57,833 bases of DNA from Streptomyces beigongshangae (lineage in GTDB: Bacteria; Actinomycetota; Actinomycetes; Streptomycetales; Streptomycetaceae). Position 1 is the first letter of the stretch, and every line of letters begins with the position of its first letter. The stretch lies in assembly GCF_019710745.1 (NCBI RefSeq), contig NZ_JAHKJW010000028.1:1-57833 (forward strand), read 5' to 3'. Positions 1 through 9,519 of this stretch are shown in pieces. The notes under the pieces were generated by a model. The model searched no databases, was not told the DNA's origin, and saw nothing but the letters and a program-made list of their open reading frames with translations. A program made the translations under genes and the position numbers.

Positions 1-16
1 TGGCGACCCGCCCCGT

Positions 17-577
17 CTACTCCTCGCGGGCGCAGTTCCTCCACTCCAGCCGTTGCCGGGGAGGCGCGAGGGAGATGGTGTCCGGATGGCCGTTCAGCCT
101 AGCCGGAAGCTCGATTACGAAGAGGCGGCCGTCTAGGCCCAAGTCGTGGTCGACGGCGAAGAACAGAGCTTCGAGTGGCAGGTCGGACACGTCGATGAGA
201 CGGGTGGGGATGCCCCAGTGCTGGAGGACAGCGAGCAGTTCGCCGTCAGTCATCCGCCGACCGATTCCTTCCTCGGCCCTCATGTGGCGAATTAGGGTCT
301 GCTCGGCATGGTTCATGTCCTCCTCGGTGGCCGTCTCCTTGAAATTCATAAGAGTTCTGAAGAGGCTGGACGAGAGGTTGTTGTCCGCGTTCGACTGCCT
401 GCGGTAGTAGATTCGGTCGGAATCGGAGGGAGGTTGCATAACTCCCTTCGGGCGTGGCGCGGGAGTATCCGCTTCTATCCACTGCCAAAGGGCTTCTTTC
501 GAATCAATTCCGACCTTGTCGTTTATTTCTCGCTCGCCGAAGAATCTCCGAGTCAAGGGGGACTCATCACGGTCCAT
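17..577 (-). CDS. FRG-domain protein, short or C-terminally truncated
   Basis: A protein of about 186 aa from the ATG at 577 (a GTG at 601 is an alternative start). The second half carries the FRG-domain signature: LLAVLQHWGIPTRLIDVSD followed by PLEALFFAVDHD, as in the usual Q-H-x-G-[IL]-P-T-R-L-[IL]-D motif. FRG domains occur in many accessory and phage-defence proteins; their biochemistry is poorly known. The reading frame stops soon after the motif (C-terminus WRNCAREE), so the domain looks shorter than usual. Either it is a minimal form or the 3' part was lost near the window edge. It points away from the caspase unit at 1.1 kb, with about 500 bp of apparently empty DNA between. Confidence 0.6.
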   Translation of the reverse strand: MDRDESPLTRRFFGEREINDKVGIDSKEALWQWIEADTPAPRPKGVMQPPSDSDRIYYRRQSNADNNLSSSLFRTLMNFKETATEEDMNHAEQTLIRHMRAEEGIGRRMTDGELLAVLQHWGIPTRLIDVSDLPLEALFFAVDHDLGLDGRLFVIELPARLNGHPDTISLAPPRQRLEWRNCAREE

Positions 578-601
578 GGCAACTTCTCGTGCCGCGCGCA
601 C

Positions 602-1093
602 CCCTGGGTCGAGCGTGCCACGCCACCCCGGCGCGCGCGGCAGCCGGCCTGCGGCGGCGGGGCCGTCGAGCAGTGCGATGGGTATTTTTTCGGCTATCGG
701 AAGGAAGGGCGACTGACTTGACCGCCGAATGCTAGAGCCGTGAGGAAGATCGGGTGTGAGCTTCCCTTGCTTGTCGCGCTGGCGACGGTGACGGTGTCCG
801 AGTCACTCGCAAGGTCAGTGCGAGTTCTTCGTACGGTCCCTACCGGACCGGCTCCGGCAGCGCCAGCCGGGCGCGGCGGGGCACAAGTGATTGCCCTCGG
901 TCAATAGGCCACAGCCGTGGCGCGTGCCGCTCGGAGTCATAGGCCAGCAGATACGTGAGTACTGTCCACGTTGGCCTCCGGCGTTGAAACGCCCCTGTGC
1001 CCACACCACATGCAGCACAATGGTCCTCAGCCCGGAGCGGGCTAAAGCAGATCCGGGGCTTGCAGGCACACGGTGAGCGAGGCGGGGTAAGGC
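602..1093. other. Gene-poor stretch between FRG gene and hydrolase
   Basis: No convincing gene on either strand. Reading frames here lack ribosome sites and recognisable motifs. It lies between divergent genes and probably holds both promoters, but no confident -35/-10 pair was found. A GGGGTAAGG stretch just before 1094 serves as the hydrolase ribosome-binding site. Confidence 0.4.
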
Positions 1094-1969
1094 GTGCAGA
1101 CAGTACGGGTCGTCGGCGTGCACGGCATCGGGCAGTCGAAGACTTCCCAGCATCAGTTGACCGCCGACTGGGGCCGTGCGCTTAAGCGCGGCATCGACTC
1201 GTTGCCCGACGTAACAGCCTGTGTGGCGTCCCTCGAAGTACCGCATTGGACGGCACTCCTGGCGAGGGGAACAGACCGTCTTGGCCCCGAGGACGACATC
1301 TTCGGCGAGTCCGTGCCGATGGATCCAGCGGAAGAGGAGTTCGTCGCCGAGGTCTTTGCCGACCTTGTACGGCCCGAGGACGTAGTCTTCGCCGAAACCC
1401 AGCCCCTGGCCACTCTGGGGCCGCCCAAGCTGTGGTCACCGCGCCTGACCCGGCTGGCGATGGCCTATGACCGCCGTCGACCGAGCGGTGGCGTGCAGTT
1501 CATCGTCCGGCGCATGCGTGAGGTGCGCTATTACCTCACCAAGCCGGCCCTGGCCGCCGAGGTCCGGGCGTTCATCCGAGACGGGTTCACGCCGGATGAC
1601 GCCGTGGTCATCGGCCATTCGCTCGGCAGCGTCATCGCCTACGATCTGCTTCGCCACAAGGAGGTCGGTGCTGCGGGCACCGGCTCTGCCCTCCACACAC
1701 TGGTGACCTGCGGCTCGCCACTGGGCATCCCCGCCGTGCGACGGCTCATGGGCATCACCGATGGCACGCCCCTCCAGCTCGACTCGCACATCAGGTGGGT
1801 CAACGTCTTCGACCCCGACGACTTCATCACCGGGGGCGCATGCCTGTCCGCCATCGCGCGGGAGCTCACTGAAGTCCAGGTGGACAACGGCATCGGCGAC
1901 CCACACAGCGCCTTGCGGTATCTCCGCAGTGTGCCGGTGGCCCGCGCCGTGGCGGGCGGCCGACCGTGA
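1094..1969 (+). CDS. Alpha/beta-hydrolase (lipase/esterase-like), partner of caspase-NTPase-WD40 protein
   Basis: A 291-aa protein starting at GTG 1094 behind GGGGTAAGG. The N-terminus reads VVGVHGIGQ, a typical oxyanion-loop strand. The nucleophile elbow is GHSLGS with Ser176 in VVIGHSLGSVIAYDLL, and CGSPLGIPAVR follows, as in lipase-like alpha/beta hydrolases. Candidate acid and His residues lie in the last 80 residues (VFDPDDF; DPHSALRYL). Its stop overlaps the GTG start of the 1521-aa caspase-like gene by 4 bp, so the two are almost certainly translationally coupled. Inference: a hydrolytic effector or accessory enzyme of a conflict system, possibly acting on lipid or ester substrates; the substrate cannot be told from sequence. 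Confidence 0.82.
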   Translation: MQTVRVVGVHGIGQSKTSQHQLTADWGRALKRGIDSLPDVTACVASLEVPHWTALLARGTDRLGPEDDIFGESVPMDPAEEEFVAEVFADLVRPEDVVFAETQPLATLGPPKLWSPRLTRLAMAYDRRRPSGGVQFIVRRMREVRYYLTKPALAAEVRAFIRDGFTPDDAVVIGHSLGSVIAYDLLRHKEVGAAGTGSALHTLVTCGSPLGIPAVRRLMGITDGTPLQLDSHIRWVNVFDPDDFITGGACLSAIARELTEVQVDNGIGDPHSALRYLRSVPVARAVAGGRP

Positions 1970-4900
1970 CACGCGCGCCAGCCCCGGATACCTTCGCCCG
2001 CCGCCTCGTCGTCATCGCGGTCTCGGAGTACGACGACGGATCTGCCGCCGAGCGGGAGGCGTTCCGCAAGGAAATCACCGCGCAGGTGACGACCGTGAAG
2101 GATTGGTGGGCACACCCCTCTCTCGACGGCGCGCGCCGTTTCGAGCCTTCCGAAGCGAAGCAGTTGCACGACCTGCGCGATCTGCGCACCTTCCTCATAG
2201 AAGAAGACCTCGGGAACGCGGACGACGACGAAGCCCTCGTTGTCTACATCACCGGGCACGGTTTGGCCCCGACGAACTCCCCTCAGCATTTCCTTCAGTT
2301 GCGGGACACGTACGTGGAGAGGCCGTACGCCACTGCGTTCCCGACCGCCGAGATCATCACCACCGTGCTGGACTCTCACGCCTCGCACGTCCTGGTGATG
2401 GTGGACTCATGCTTCTCGGGTCAGCTCGAGTCCGAGCTCAAGAGCATGCTGAAAGGCCTGCGGCAGGAGCGCCGCGACCTTGCCTCGCTGGTCGTCCTTG
2501 TTGCCGGGAACGATCAGAGCACGCCCCGCACGAACGCCTTCGTCAACGTCCTGCGGGCCGTGCGCGCACACTGTGAGGACGAGACGAACGGCTTCGCCGA
2601 GCCGCACCTCAGCTGGCAGGAATGGAAGAGCATCGTTCGTGAGGTGTTCGACCAGAGCACCATGGCCGACCCAACGTACGTCTGGCCCACGCTCTCGGCC
2701 AGCACGGAGAGGGCGCAGGAACAGTTGAGTCCCTGCCTGCCCAACCCCGGCTACACGGGGAGCGAACCGGTGCTGATGGCTTCCTCCCGCCAGGTCGGGT
2801 GGACACGGGCCCAGCTCGACGTGTTCTGGATCTCACGTGCGACCGGCACCTCCGAACCGGACAGTCCGGGCTGGTACTTCACCGGTCGCACCGAGCTGGT
2901 CAAGCGCATCCTCGCCTTCATGACCGGAACCGAAGGCGTACTGATCGTCACCGGCGTGGCCGGCTCCGGGAAATCCGCCCTCCTCGCCCGTACTGTGACC
3001 CTCAGCGACACCCGCTTCCGGGCTGACGAGACGTACCGCGCGCTGGTCGCCGGGATACCGGAGGAACTCCAGGTTCCGGAAGGCTCGGTGGATGCTGCCG
3101 TTCTTGCCCGCAACACCGACCCGGACGATCTCGCCCGGGTGCTCTGCGAGGCGCTCGGCGACTCCCCGGGCCTGGCAACCCCATCTCGGACTGGCGGCGA
3201 CGAGAGCGGACATCTCGCTCGGCTGCGGAGCCTGGTGCAGAGCACGGCTCGGCAGCGGGGCGAGCCGCTCACCCTCGTAGTGGACGGCATTGATGAAGCC
3301 AGGAATCCGACGCGCACCATCACCGACCTTTTGCGGCCGCTGGCGGATCTGCGGATGCCGGACGAACGGCCCGCCGTCCGGCTGCTGCTCGGCATCCGCA
3401 GCAGTCGGCTCGGTACTTCGGCCGAGGCCGACGCTCCGACCGCCCGCGCCCAGACCTTGGATCTCCTCGACCTGCTGGTACGGGCCACTGCCGCCGGTAC
3501 CCCACTCCGTACGGACGGTCCCGACGCCGCGCCGGACATTGCCGCGTACGCCTTCGCGTTGCTGGAGGCGCCGCTCGGGGACCAGGAAGGCGGAGAGGTT
3601 CCGTCGGCGTCGCTGCTGGACCGTTACGGAGAACTGGCCGAGGCAGTGGCCCGGGAGGTGGCCCCTTCCTTCCTGGACGCACGCATCGCCGCCCAGCGGC
3701 TCCGGGCACGGTGCACCCTGCCCGATCCGGAGGACCCTGGATGGCTCCAGACCCTGCGTCAGGGCACCGAAGCCCTCCTGCGGGAAGACCTCATCGAGGT
3801 CGCCGACACGCACTCCACGGCCGCTAAGCAACTCATGTCCGTACTGCGCGCCACCGCATTCGCGCACGGAGCCGGCCTGCCATGGGCCGACATCTGGCCA
3901 GCCGCCGTACAGTGCCTGTCACCGTCCTCCGTCACCGACCCAGACGACGTCATCCGGAAGGTTTGGGACAGCCGCCTTTCCGGCTACCTCATCACCGCTG
4001 TCGAGGACGGCCGGACTGTATACCGGCCAGTGCACGAGCGGATCAGCGAAACACTCCGGTACACCCCGCATAGACTCGTCGGCGCCCCGGAAACAGGCGG
4101 GCGGGAGAGACTCTCGGACGAGGAGATCTCGGGCACTCACCGGTCGCTGGTCGAGGCATTCGAGCGGCTGATTCCCCGCGCGGGCCAGCATCAGGCACCG
4201 CACCCCTATCTGCGGCGTCACCTGGTGGCCCACTGCGCAGCTGCGAAGGCCCTCGACGGCAGTCACGTTCCGACGCACTTCCTCCCCTGGGAGACCAGCG
4301 GCACCGTACGGGGCGCTCTCGGGCTCCCTGCGAACCCAACGTCCCGGACGCTGCACCTGGCCTCCTGGGCGCGTGTCGAGCCTTTCCTCGCCGATGCCCC
4401 GCACTCGGCACGCGCCGACAGCCTGGCCCTGGCCGCCCTCGGAATGGCCAGCGAGTACGACGGCATCGCATTCAGCGCGCAGGACCTGACGGTGGACGAA
4501 GCGGGGCCGACCACTCGCAGAGAGCACGATGAGGCACCTGCGCAGCCCCGTCTCGCCCCGCAGTGGAACGAATTGCGGCTGGCCGGAAACCTGCTGGGTC
4601 GCTCCTACGCGCCAGTCTCCTCCCTCGTGTCCTTCAATCTGCCCGACGGCACCCTCCTCGTGGCGGCAGGAGACACCAGTGGTGAGGTCCGCCTGTGGGA
4701 CCCGCTCTCCGGCACCGACTTCGGGCTGCCCGTACGCCGCGCTCCATACGCACGTGCCCTGGCTGTGCTAGCTGGCCCCCTGGGAGAACCCCTCCTTGCG
4801 GTCGGCTGCAACAACGGCGCGTGGCTCTACGATCCGCAGAGCGGCCGGATCGACCACCTCCCCGTTTCAGTCCCTGTGCACGCCTTGGCCGTCTTCGCCA

Positions 4901-6531
4901 CAGCGCGCGGCAGTGCCCGGCTAGCGCTGGGCACCACCGAGGGCCTAGTGATCTGCGATCCTCTCGCCCGGCAGGTGCTGTCCAGAACACCCCGGGCAAC
5001 CATGTGGGGCAATTCAGTCAAGGCCCTTGCGGCGCTACGGCTGCCCACCGGCCAGCACCTGCTCGCGGTCGGCGGAGAAGGCAGCACGGTCGAGATTCTC
5101 GATGCCGATTCGCTCCGGCCGGTCGTTGAGGTCGCGGGCCAAGGGCGAGGTGTCTCGGCGCTCGCCCTGCACCTCGACCCTCATGGCAGGCCGCGGATGG
5201 CCGCGGCCTCACGGTCCACGGGGTCCGTGCGCAACTACAACGCGTGGACAGGCGAGCAGACGGCACCTGTCATCCGCGAGTCTGCTGTGGCCATCTGCTT
5301 GTACCCCGTCGGCCCCGATCACCGCAGAGGAACGCTGCTTGCTCTAGGCCCCAGCCGAGGAGGGACTGTACGCCTCTGGGATCCAGAAACCGGGGCGGCA
5401 GTGAGCGAGTTCGCAGCCGACCACGACAAGAGGGTCAAGGGCCTGGCCATCCTCGACACAGGTGGGAGCGCACCGCTGCTGGTGTCCGGATCCGACGATC
5501 ACACCGTGCGGATCTGGGACCCTTCCGCCCCCGCGTCACACCGAGACACACGCTGGGAAGAGCCGAATGACGGCTCACTCCTCGCCGCGCTGCCCGTGCC
5601 GGGAGGAGCGACCCGCCTCCTGAGACCGATCTCCACACGCTTCCTCAACATCACCGCAGCCGCCACCGGAGAAGTACTACAGCAGTTCAGTCTGCCCGAA
5701 GAAGCGGCCCCCGAGGGACTGACCGCTATCACCAGCCACCTGTGGCCCAATGGATCGGTATCAGTGATCGCGGGCACGTCCCGCGGCGACATCTTCCGGT
5801 GGGACCAAGAATACGGCTGGTTTCGCATGCATGATCCGATCCAAGCCACAGACCGGATCATGCCGGTACATAGGCTGACCCGGACACGTGCCCTGACCAC
5901 GTTCCAGGCAGATGACCCGGACCAGGTGTTCCTGGCCAGCGGTACCAGTTCAGGCACCGTGACCTTCCACGACTTGGACACCCGCGAGCCGTGGTCTGTC
6001 ATCCATGAAAGAGGAGCCGTCCGCGCCCTGGCAGCCCTACCACACCCAGAAGGCATGATGGTGGCCTTCTCGGCCGCTGCCGCCGTACGGTTCTGCCGTC
6101 CCGAGCAGCCATCCGCACCACTCCTCCCCCGGCGTATCGGCGTCGTCGGCTGCCTGACCACATGGGCGGCGGAGGACGGGTCTGTCCTCCTCGCCACCGG
6201 AGGCTCCGACGGCACCGTCCGCTCCTGGTCCCCGGAGGCACCGAGGCGGGAGGCGTATCCCGTGCTGCACGGCCATCAGGGCCCGGTCACCGCCATTACT
6301 AGCTTCCAAGCTTCACCCACCGCACCATGCCTCCTTGCCACGGCGGGTCAACAGGACACCACCGTGCGCGTGTGGGACCCCCGCACGGGCGATGAGCTGG
6401 CGCGTGTCGTCACTGGCGCTGCTCTGACGTCGCTCTGCGCCCTGCCCATCGGGGGCGATCCGCAGCTCTCGGATCCACTGCTCGCCTTCGGCGGACCGGC
6501 GGGCGCGGGTGCGATTTCGATCAAGCTGTGA
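1966..6531 (+). CDS. Caspase-like peptidase / P-loop NTPase / WD40-repeat protein (STAND-type)
   Basis: A 1521-aa protein whose GTG start overlaps the hydrolase stop. Residues ~10-250 form a caspase-like (C14) peptidase domain with the His-Cys dyad: His98 in YITGHGLA and Cys149 in MVDSCFSGQ. A P-loop NTPase follows: Walker A GVAGSGKS at 330-337, Walker B LTLVVDGIDEA around 436-445. A helical region spans roughly 530-860. From ~870 to the end there are repeated beta-propeller blades with [VI]R[LIVS]WDP motifs (for example VRLWDP near 907 and VRVWDP near 1467). This effector-NTPase-repeat-sensor order is that of STAND/NLR-like proteins used in bacterial immunity. Inference: the propeller senses a trigger, NTP-driven assembly activates the protease, and the hydrolase gene upstream supplies a second activity. 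Single uninterrupted frame; no decay seen. Confidence 0.9.
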   Translation: MTRAPAPDTFARRLVVIAVSEYDDGSAAEREAFRKEITAQVTTVKDWWAHPSLDGARRFEPSEAKQLHDLRDLRTFLIEEDLGNADDDEALVVYITGHGLAPTNSPQHFLQLRDTYVERPYATAFPTAEIITTVLDSHASHVLVMVDSCFSGQLESELKSMLKGLRQERRDLASLVVLVAGNDQSTPRTNAFVNVLRAVRAHCEDETNGFAEPHLSWQEWKSIVREVFDQSTMADPTYVWPTLSASTERAQEQLSPCLPNPGYTGSEPVLMASSRQVGWTRAQLDVFWISRATGTSEPDSPGWYFTGRTELVKRILAFMTGTEGVLIVTGVAGSGKSALLARTVTLSDTRFRADETYRALVAGIPEELQVPEGSVDAAVLARNTDPDDLARVLCEALGDSPGLATPSRTGGDESGHLARLRSLVQSTARQRGEPLTLVVDGIDEARNPTRTITDLLRPLADLRMPDERPAVRLLLGIRSSRLGTSAEADAPTARAQTLDLLDLLVRATAAGTPLRTDGPDAAPDIAAYAFALLEAPLGDQEGGEVPSASLLDRYGELAEAVAREVAPSFLDARIAAQRLRARCTLPDPEDPGWLQTLRQGTEALLREDLIEVADTHSTAAKQLMSVLRATAFAHGAGLPWADIWPAAVQCLSPSSVTDPDDVIRKVWDSRLSGYLITAVEDGRTVYRPVHERISETLRYTPHRLVGAPETGGRERLSDEEISGTHRSLVEAFERLIPRAGQHQAPHPYLRRHLVAHCAAAKALDGSHVPTHFLPWETSGTVRGALGLPANPTSRTLHLASWARVEPFLADAPHSARADSLALAALGMASEYDGIAFSAQDLTVDEAGPTTRREHDEAPAQPRLAPQWNELRLAGNLLGRSYAPVSSLVSFNLPDGTLLVAAGDTSGEVRLWDPLSGTDFGLPVRRAPYARALAVLAGPLGEPLLAVGCNNGAWLYDPQSGRIDHLPVSVPVHALAVFATARGSARLALGTTEGLVICDPLARQVLSRTPRATMWGNSVKALAALRLPTGQHLLAVGGEGSTVEILDADSLRPVVEVAGQGRGVSALALHLDPHGRPRMAAASRSTGSVRNYNAWTGEQTAPVIRESAVAICLYPVGPDHRRGTLLALGPSRGGTVRLWDPETGAAVSEFAADHDKRVKGLAILDTGGSAPLLVSGSDDHTVRIWDPSAPASHRDTRWEEPNDGSLLAALPVPGGATRLLRPISTRFLNITAAATGEVLQQFSLPEEAAPEGLTAITSHLWPNGSVSVIAGTSRGDIFRWDQEYGWFRMHDPIQATDRIMPVHRLTRTRALTTFQADDPDQVFLASGTSSGTVTFHDLDTREPWSVIHERGAVRALAALPHPEGMMVAFSAAAAVRFCRPEQPSAPLLPRRIGVVGCLTTWAAEDGSVLLATGGSDGTVRSWSPEAPRREAYPVLHGHQGPVTAITSFQASPTAPCLLATAGQQDTTVRVWDPRTGDELARVVTGAALTSLCALPIGGDPQLSDPLLAFGGPAGAGAISIKL

Positions 6532-6551
6532 GCCAAGGCAACTCGTAATGC

Positions 6552-6575
6552 GTAGGGCGCGGGTACGGGCCCTAC
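6552..6575 (+). terminator. Possible terminator hairpin after the caspase-WD40 gene
   Basis: GTAGGGC (6552-6558) pairs with GCCCTAC (6569-6575) across a 10-nt loop, 20 nt after the stop codon. There is no clear U-tract, as is common in streptomycetes. Confidence 0.4.
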
Positions 6576-6670
6576 AAGCAGGTCTGTTGATTGAGGTAAG
6601 GGGTGAGGGGCCCCGAAGTTTCCGGACAGGGACCCAATAGGGTTGTCCTGGACAAGGAAACGAGGAAGAA

Positions 6671-6961
6671 GTGGTGCCACCCAGTAAGTACTCGCCGGAG
6701 TTCCGCGAGGAAGCCGTCCAGATCGCGTTGAGGTCAAGCAAGACGATCTCCGAAGTCGCCCGGGAACTTGAGCTGAACTCGGAGACGCTATGCGGCTGGG
6801 TGAAGAAGCATCAGAAACAGCAGGAACCGGCACCCGATGCGGAACTGACGGTGAACGAGCGGGCGCGCCTGAAGGAACTCGAACGACGCAACCGCGAGCT
6901 GGAGATGGAAAACTCCTTCCTGAAAAAATGCGCGGCGTACTTCGCGAAGGATCCCCGGTAG
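6671..6961 (+). CDS. IS3-family transposase OrfA (helix-turn-helix)
   Basis: A 96-aa protein with a GTG start at 6671, ten bases after AAACGAGGAAG. It begins with the characteristic YSPEFREEAVQIAL and a recognition segment ISEVARELELNSETLCGWV, then a leucine-zipper-like coiled coil (LKELERRNRELEMENSFLKK) of the kind that binds IS3 ends and multimerises. Near its 3' end the run of six A at 6923-6928 is a plausible -1 slippage site for making the OrfAB fusion transposase. The OrfB frame and an ATG at 6928 lie at the same place. Confidence 0.88.
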   Translation: MVPPSKYSPEFREEAVQIALRSSKTISEVARELELNSETLCGWVKKHQKQQEPAPDAELTVNERARLKELERRNRELEMENSFLKKCAAYFAKDPR

Positions 6962-7851
6962 AAAGCAAGTACGAGTTCATCGACGAGATGTGGCTCGACA
7001 CTGCGGAGTGCGCATACAGCGTCGAGTTCATGTGCGGCCGACTCGGCGTGTCCAGATCCGGCTACTACGACTGGCGATCCCGCCCGGAATCCGCGACGGC
7101 CCAGCGGCGCGAGGAACTGAAACTGCTCATCAAGAAAGCCTTCGACATGTCCGACAGCACCTACAGCGACCGTCGCATCCAGGCCCAGCTGCACCGCTGG
7201 GGCGTCGCCGTGGGCGTGAAGTTGGTCCGCCGTCTGATGCGCGAGCTGGGCCTGGTGCCCTGCCAGCCGCGGCCGAAGAGGTTCAACCTCACCAAGGCCG
7301 CGGCCGGCCAGGTGCCGGACCTCGTCGGCCGTGACTTCACCGCGGACGCCCCCGGCTAAAAGCTCGTCGGCGACATTACTTATATCGCGACCGGGGAAGG
7401 CTGGCTGTACCTCGCAACAGTCATCGACTGCTGCACGAAGGAAGTCATCGGTTATGCGATGGACGACCACTACCAAACCCCACTGATATCCAGGGCGATC
7501 CGCAATGCGGCACGGAACAGGAGCCTCTCGGCTGGCGCGATATTTCACTCGGACCGCGGAAGCAACTACATGTCGACTGAGTTCGGGAAGACGCTCGACC
7601 GGTTTGGACTCCGCAGATCTTCCGGCCGTACCGGGATCTGTTTCGACAACGCCATGGCCGAATCGTTCTTCGGTGCCCTGAAGAACGAGCGCGTAGCAAG
7701 GGTGACTTACCTGACTCGCGAAGCTGCCCGGCAGGACATCACTCGGTACATCGAATTCTGGTACAATCGCAAACGCCTCCACTCGGCGGTGGGTTACCGC
7801 TCTCCGCGCGAAATCCATGCCAAGTGCGAAAAGTTGCGAATCTCTGCGTGA
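6928..7851 (+). pseudogene. IS3-family transposase OrfB with in-frame nonsense codon
   Basis: Integrase-core frame in -1 register to orfA. The N-terminal part has the CGRLGVSRSGYYDWRSRP motif. The catalytic core has GDITYIATGEGWLYLA (first Asp), IFHSDRGSNYMS (second Asp) and FDNAMAESFFGALKNE (Glu). The frame is broken by a TAA at 7357-7359, immediately before KLVGDITYI, where family members have a sense codon. No length change is needed to restore the frame, so this is a simple nonsense mutation. The product would lose the whole catalytic core. Confidence 0.87.
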
Positions 7852-7895
7852 AATAGACGGTCAGACTCTTGTCCGGAAAACGCGAGGCCCCTCAC

Positions 7896-8266
7896 AACAT
7901 CCCGCTCTACCGATGACGGATGCCGCCCTTGTGGGTTTGGAACTCGTCCGTTGGCGATCGCAGAGACTGTCCTGAACCCCGCCAGCGCGAGGCAGCACTG
8001 CCCTCGGACCGACGAATTGCGTGATCCACGTTGACCAACCCGGGATCGGCCACGCAAGTCGAACCTGCGCACTGCTCTGCACCGGCGCGGGAAATGCAAC
8101 CTCGCCCCCATCCCGGACACGCAAGTTGACGAGGAAGCCCATCCTTCGTCCCGCGGCCCCGAGGACCGCCGCCTGCGGCTGGACGGCTATTGAGTTGGTC
8201 TTGAGTTCACGTTTCGCCACGTGAGTCGTCGTTCGTTTCAGATTGCGGTTTGGGCCGTGACGGCGG
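7896..8266. other. Gene-poor stretch between IS3 and IS630 relic
   Basis: No recognisable gene. Several overlapping frames exist on both strands but none has a ribosome site or family motif. Probably scrap DNA between two mobile-element remains. Confidence 0.4.
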
Positions 8267-8692
8267 TTGACGGCTGCGGTCTGTTGGAGGAGTGGGCGAC
8301 AGCAGGCTGCAGCCCTGGAGTTATTTGAGGACGAGCGGCTGATTTTGCAGGGGTGGGCGAAACGTCGGACTGTCGCGCAGGGCCTCGCCAAGCGAGCACG
8401 CATCGTGCTGGCCTGTGCGGACGTGCTCAGCAACACCGCGGTGGCCGCGCGGCTGGACACCGATCGCGGGACCGTGCGCCGGTGGCGGACCAGATTCCTG
8501 CGGGACCGGCTCGACGGACTGTCCGACGAGCCCCGCCCGGGAGTGCCCCGCACCCTCACCGATGCCCAGGTGAAGGAGGTGGTAGTGCGCACTCTCGAAG
8601 AGGTGCCCGCGGGTGCGACCGCTGGTCGAAGCGGGAGCTGGCCAAGAGGGTGGGTATCTCGCCCACGAGCGTGCTGCAAGGAGCCGACACCG
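8267..8692 (+). pseudogene. IS630-family transposase, 5' fragment with frameshift
   Basis: The frame encodes the N-terminal HTH of IS630-type transposases: RTVAQGLAKRARIVLACAD, then NTAVAARLDTDRGTVRRWR and GLSDEPRPGVPRTL. After PAGAT near 8618 the conserved continuation WSKRELAKRVGISPTSVL appears in another frame, so a small indel has shifted it. Homology stops near 8690 with no DDE domain. A truncated, inactive relic. Confidence 0.75.
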
Positions 8693-8710
8693 TAGCGATG
8701 GCACAGCGCT

Positions 8711-9364
8711 TCAGTAGCCGGCCGTGTCCATGGCCTCCATGTACTCGATTTGCCAGTTCTCATACTCACCGAGATGAGCCGAGTAGCCACCCGACAGCAG
8801 GTGGGCCAGCTTGTGCAGCTCGTTCACCTGCTCGTAGAAGTTGACGTTCTGCTGCACGGGCCGGGCGGGAGCCCGGCCAGGGCCGTGGCCGACCACGGCA
8901 TACCGGTAGGTCTCCCCTGTCGCATCCTCGCTGTCCAGCCAGTTCAGCTGACTCCAGGATTCTGGATCGATGCGCTGTTCCACCTTGGGCAGGTCAAGCA
9001 GGGCCAGGTACCGGTTGAGGCAGTCCGCCAGTCTCCTGATGTTGTGCGTGCGTAGACGCTTGTCCAACTGGTCGGGGCTGAGGTCTTCTTCTCCTCTGTA
9101 GCCCTCGCTCAGCGCGCACTGGGCGGCCTTGCGGATCAGCCACTTCAGCGACAGCTCGATGCTGTGCCGGTAGTTGTAGAGGATGGGGAGGGGCAGCAGG
9201 TCGTCCGGGCCGTGGGCGATCCAGTGTCGGGCGGCGGTTTCGGCCACTCGCAGATAGCCGTCCGCGAGGGCGAGATCGTCCTCGCTAGCACCTCCCCAGA
9301 CGGCAATCTCGGCATTCGCCCAGCGGGGCCGGGGCAGGCTCAACCGGTCTTCTGCTTCCTCCAT
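8711..9364 (-). CDS. Hypothetical protein with possible HEPN-like helices
   Basis: About 217 aa from the ATG at 9364 (start MEEAEDRLSLPRPRW); an in-frame start at 9514 would add ~50 low-complexity residues and is less likely. The centre reads YNYRHSIELSLKWLIRKA, then RTHNIRRLADCLNRYL, similar in pattern to the helical core of HEPN-type proteins (RH-x-[IL]-E-[LS]-x-LK). The C-terminal segment ends VNELHKLAHLLSGGYS and YMEAMDTAGY. HEPN proteins are often RNases in toxin or defence settings, but the match is weak and no catalytic R-x4-6-H was confirmed. No partner gene next to it. Confidence 0.55.
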   Translation of the reverse strand: MEEAEDRLSLPRPRWANAEIAVWGGASEDDLALADGYLRVAETAARHWIAHGPDDLLPLPILYNYRHSIELSLKWLIRKAAQCALSEGYRGEEDLSPDQLDKRLRTHNIRRLADCLNRYLALLDLPKVEQRIDPESWSQLNWLDSEDATGETYRYAVVGHGPGRAPARPVQQNVNFYEQVNELHKLAHLLSGGYSAHLGEYENWQIEYMEAMDTAGY

Positions 9365-9519
9365 CCCGTCAGGATGGCAACCGCCCGCCTCATCCACTAC
9401 CGCTTTTGACAACTGCCCGCCGCCGCAGCCTCCTTGGGCGTCGCCGACGGCCGTCCGCGTGGGGCCGTCGTCGTCGCACTCATCCCACTCCTCCTCGAAC
9501 GCGCCACGCCGCAAAACAG

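Larger units (their letters stand above)
6604..7895 (+). mobile_element. IS3-family insertion sequence (orfA/orfB type), about 1.29 kb, orfB inactivated
   Basis: Imperfect 26-bp terminal inverted repeats: GTGAGGGGCC...TTTCCGGACA at 6604-6629 and its complement at 7870-7895 match at 22 of 26 positions. Between them are orfA (HTH) and orfB (DDE integrase core) in the -1 frame relationship typical of IS3. No target-site duplication could be recognised outside the repeats. The orfB nonsense codon suggests the element can no longer transpose by itself. Confidence 0.85.

Noticed and set aside
815..1246. Minus-strand frame opposite the hydrolase start
   Set aside because: Overlaps the better supported hydrolase gene and has no motif or ribosome site.
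6596..7900. Target-site duplication of the IS3 element
   Set aside because: Bases outside the two inverted repeats do not match.
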